A DNA stretch of 64,000 nt from Mycolicibacter terrae (GTDB lineage Bacteria > Actinomycetota > Actinomycetes > Mycobacteriales > Mycobacteriaceae), in the NCBI RefSeq assembly GCF_010727125.1, contig NZ_AP022564.1, positions 930,001 through 994,000 on the forward strand, given 5' to 3'. A program made the position numbers and the translations under genes. Shown piece after piece: positions 61,804-64,000 of the stretch. The notes beneath the pieces are model-generated. The model did no database searches and was not told the DNA's origin. It saw only the letters and a program-made list of their open reading frames with translations. Within the stretch, counting starts at the first letter, position 1; each line of letters opens with the position of its first letter.

Positions 61804-62232
61804 ATGAGCAGGATCGCATTCAACCTGCCGCGGCTGGTGACGCTGGTCGCCGACCTCGCGCTGCTGGGAGTGGCCGGCACCCACGGTTATGTGCTGGCGA
61901 CCACGCCCGGACCGCCCGGGTATTTCACGGTGTACTGCACCGCGGTGATCATCGGTTGCCTCGTCGCCGCCGCCAGCACCTGGATCGACATCGACGACAT
62001 CGTGCCGGGCCTGGGGTGGCTGGCCGGCAGTGTCATCTGCACGGCATTCGTGATCGGCTACCTGATCAGCCGGCTGGTGAGCCTGCCCGGCCTGCCGACG
62101 CTGACCGGGCGGTGGGATCTCGCACCGGGCAACCTCGCGCTGGCCTGCGCCGGCGCGTTCCTGGCGGTGCATCTGACGGTGCTATCCGGAGTCAACGTGG
62201 CATTCGGGCAGCGCAGGGCCTGGTACTGCTGA
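61804..62232 (+). CDS. Four-helix membrane protein, partner of cytochrome b fusion
   Basis: A 142-aa protein with about four hydrophobic helices (LVTLVADLALLGVAGTHGYV; YFTVYCTAVIIGCLVAAAS; GLGWLAGSVICTAFVIGYL; LALACAGAFLAVHLTVLSG). Several His are in or near membrane segments. No family recognised. The stop overlaps the next start (TGATG), so it is coupled to the molybdopterin/cytochrome b gene and may be an accessory membrane subunit. Confidence 0.72.
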   Translation: MSRIAFNLPRLVTLVADLALLGVAGTHGYVLATTPGPPGYFTVYCTAVIIGCLVAAASTWIDIDDIVPGLGWLAGSVICTAFVIGYLISRLVSLPGLPTLTGRWDLAPGNLALACAGAFLAVHLTVLSGVNVAFGQRRAWYC

Positions 62233-63719
62233 TGACGCTCGACTATCCGGCTTGGCTGCGCATCGACCACTGGCTCAACGTGTTGTTCCTGACCCTGCTG
62301 CTGCGCAGTGGCATCGAGATCCTGTCCACCCATCCGAAGCTGTACCGCCACGAAGACAGCGCACCCGGAACGCAGTGGGCCCAGTTCACCGGCAAGGTGA
62401 TGCCGAAGAACAAGCTCTACGACACCTTGGACGAAGAGGAGGACTACCACCCGTTGATCGCGCTGCCGGGACACGCGCAGCTCGGCATGGGCCGGCATTG
62501 GCATTTCGTCGCGGTCATCGGCTGGATCCTGGTGGGGTCGTCCTACTACATCCTGCTGTTCGCGACGGGGCAGTGGCACCGGTACTGGCCGTATTCCTGG
62601 TCGATCTTCGCCGAGGCGTGGAACGACATCGTCACCTATCTCAGCTTCAACCTGCCGCCGCTGCTGCCGGGCGAACCACTGGACGCCATCCAGAAGCTGA
62701 CCTACGCCGGTGTGATCTTCGGCCTGGCGCCGTTTCAGATCCTCACCGGCGCCGCGCAGTCGCCGGCGATCGAGGCCCGGTTCCCGAAGTATGTGCGGTT
62801 GTTCGGCGGCCGGCAGTCCGCCCGCAGCCTGCACTTCCTCGGCTTGGCCGCGTTCGTGGTGTTCATCGCGATCCACCTGTCGATGGTGTTCTTCTGGGGC
62901 TGGGGCCGGTTGACCGCGTTGATGATCTTCGGCGCGGTACGCAACATGACTCTCGCGACAGCACTGTCGCTGCTCATCATCGCGGTGATCGTCGCCGTCC
63001 ATGTCGCGGCGACGGTGTGGAGCCAGCGCAGCCCTGCGTCGGTGCGCCGCGTACTCGGTGCGGTGATCAGCGTGCCCCGCAAGGGCCTGCTTCGCCGGCT
63101 GGACTCCCGGCAGGATTACCCGCGGCGAGCGCTGTCGGCGGAGCACCGCGTCAACGGCAAGCCCCCGACCGCCGAGAACTACAAGGTGATGGCGGTGCAC
63201 AACTTCGTCGATTGGCGGCTGCGAGTCGGTGGGCTGGTGGAGCAACCGATGACGCTGGATCTGACCGGGTTGCGCGCACTGGGCGAACCGCAGACCCAGC
63301 GGGTGCTGCACAACTGCGTGCAGGGCTGGACGTCCATCGGCGAGTGGACCGGGCTACCGCTGGGCACCCTGGTGGATCTGGTGCGCCCGTTGCCACAGGC
63401 GCGCTACATCTGCTTTATGAGCATGCAGGACAACAGCACCGACGAACCGAGCGCGCACGGCGGCGGTCAGTTCTACGAGATCTTCGACCTGAAACTGGCC
63501 CACAAACCGCAGATGCTGTTGGCCTATGCGATGAACGGCGAGCCGCTGCCGATCAAGCACGGGGCGCCACTGCGACTACGGGCCGAGACGCAGGTGGGTT
63601 TCAAAATGGCCAAATGGATCAACCAGATCGAGTTCGTCGACGACTACGCCCATATCGGGAAGGGACGAGGTGGCTGGCGCGAAGACAACGTCTACTACGG
63701 CATGGACGGAGAGATCTAG
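62232..63719 (+). CDS. Cytochrome b561-like membrane domain fused to sulfite-oxidase-type molybdopterin domain
   Basis: A 495-aa fusion. Residues about 1-270 form a cytochrome b561/b6-like membrane domain with haem-type histidines (LRIDHWLNVLFLTLLLRSG; GMGRHWHFVAVIGWILVG; RSLHFLGLAAFVVFIAIHLS). Residues about 310-490 form an oxidoreductase molybdopterin-binding domain (VLHNCVQGWTSIGEWTG with the Mo-ligand-type Cys; LAYAMNGEPLPIKHGAPLRL). It may pass electrons between a Mo-centre substrate and the quinone pool. The C-terminus ends just before an IS481-type element but looks complete. Confidence 0.85.
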   Translation: MTLDYPAWLRIDHWLNVLFLTLLLRSGIEILSTHPKLYRHEDSAPGTQWAQFTGKVMPKNKLYDTLDEEEDYHPLIALPGHAQLGMGRHWHFVAVIGWILVGSSYYILLFATGQWHRYWPYSWSIFAEAWNDIVTYLSFNLPPLLPGEPLDAIQKLTYAGVIFGLAPFQILTGAAQSPAIEARFPKYVRLFGGRQSARSLHFLGLAAFVVFIAIHLSMVFFWGWGRLTALMIFGAVRNMTLATALSLLIIAVIVAVHVAATVWSQRSPASVRRVLGAVISVPRKGLLRRLDSRQDYPRRALSAEHRVNGKPPTAENYKVMAVHNFVDWRLRVGGLVEQPMTLDLTGLRALGEPQTQRVLHNCVQGWTSIGEWTGLPLGTLVDLVRPLPQARYICFMSMQDNSTDEPSAHGGGQFYEIFDLKLAHKPQMLLAYAMNGEPLPIKHGAPLRLRAETQVGFKMAKWINQIEFVDDYAHIGKGRGGWREDNVYYGMDGEI

Positions 63720-63720
63720 A

Positions 63721-64000
63721 TGTACTCGGCAGTCACGTTGGTGACAGTCGGCTGATTGGGGGTTGGCCTCCGATGGCTGAGTGGCGGCGTTGATTGTTGT
63801 AGTACTCGAGCCAGGGAGCAAGAGCTGCGCTTCGTGCGGCGTTGGTGGTGAAGACCTGGCGGTAGGCCCACTCGGTCTGCAGGGTGCGATTGAAGCGCTC
63901 CACTTTTCCGTTCTGCCATGGGCAGTAGGGCTTGATGAAGACGTGTTTGGCGCCGATCGCGGTGATGGTGGCGGCGACGTCGTTGGAGCGGCGATAGCTG
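63721..64000 (-). mobile_element. IS481-family insertion sequence, 3' end only
   Basis: Immediately after the stop of the molybdopterin gene begins TGTACTCGGCAGTCACG, a TGT-type terminal sequence typical of IS481 elements, followed by the end of a transposase gene on the minus strand. The other end is outside the window, so terminal repeats and target duplication cannot be checked. Confidence 0.7.
63733..64000 (-). CDS. IS481-family transposase, C-terminal part (runs off window)
   Basis: The last 88 codons of a DDE integrase-core transposase are present, up to TGA at 63733-63735. Visible blocks are KPYCPWQNGKVERFNRTLQ (containing the third acidic catalytic residue Glu of the DDE triad) and WLEYYNNQRRHSAIGGQPP, both typical of IS481. 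No stop or frameshift is seen in this part, so the element may be intact beyond the window. Confidence 0.88.
   Translation of the reverse strand, partial: SYRRSNDVAATITAIGAKHVFIKPYCPWQNGKVERFNRTLQTEWAYRQVFTTNAARSAALAPWLEYYNNQRRHSAIGGQPPISRLSPT

Overview
The window is high-GC actinobacterial DNA whose gene order matches, in inverted orientation, the trpS-nagA-dacB1-sigJ-sdhBADC-cdd-deoA-add-upp-pmmB-deoD-amiA1-lpdA-glpD2-nei-lhr-usfY-rsbW-sigF stretch of Mycobacterium tuberculosis (about Rv3336c down to Rv3286c). A PGRS-type pseudogene, PE-PPE-domain esterases, LGFP and haemophore-like proteins, and leaderless starts also point to Mycobacteriaceae. A slow-grower-like or Mycolicibacter (M. terrae complex) species is plausible, but this is inferred from gene content only. 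No rRNA, tRNA or CRISPR was found.

Layout. 0-14 kb: partial cobG, an enoyl-CoA hydratase/TetR pair, trpS, a BrkB-like membrane protein, DUF5996, DUF2563, an acetyltransferase-nagA-sugar transporter operon, dacB1, an SMP-30-like protein, a styrene-oxide-isomerase-like membrane protein, the ECF41 sigma factor SigJ with a convergent carboxymuconolactone-decarboxylase-like gene, a steroid 5-alpha-reductase-like protein and a broken PGRS gene. 14-21 kb: succinate dehydrogenase operon sdhC-D-A-B, then divergent cdd-deoA-add nucleoside salvage. 21-32 kb: LGFP lipoprotein, Rv3311-like protein, three tandem PE-PPE-domain esterases, then upp, pmmB, a GT39-like protein and deoD. 32-44 kb: amiA1, a DUF559 endonuclease-like gene bracketed by inverted repeats, a GGCT-fold protein, lpdA, glpD, two paralogous secreted proteins, an RluA-like synthase, a Gly-rich lipoprotein and a VOC/MarR pair. 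43-49 kb: nei and lhr (DNA repair). 49-61 kb: general-stress island around rsbW-sigF. 61-64 kb: haemophore-like protein, DUF1360 remnant, a cytochrome b/molybdopterin fusion protein and an IS481-type element cut by the window edge.

How genes work together. The cdd/deoA/add/upp/deoD/pmmB set covers purine and pyrimidine nucleoside breakdown and base salvage. SigJ probably drives the neighbouring decarboxylase-like gene, whose upstream region carries an exact ECF41-type promoter. Nine sites fitting the mycobacterial SigF pattern (GGTTT-like, 15-16 nt, GGGTA) sit upstream of the sigF operon and of eight other transcription units between 48.7 and 61 kb, so the region looks like a compact SigF regulon. 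Many housekeeping genes carry TANNNT 6-8 nt before the start codon and no Shine-Dalgarno sequence, indicating leaderless mRNAs.

The most unusual items are the 1.16-kb unit with perfect 24-bp terminal inverted repeats around the DUF559 gene (plus a solo copy of the repeat at 12.8 kb), the SigF promoter cluster, and the twin secreted-protein family at 38.5-41 kb.
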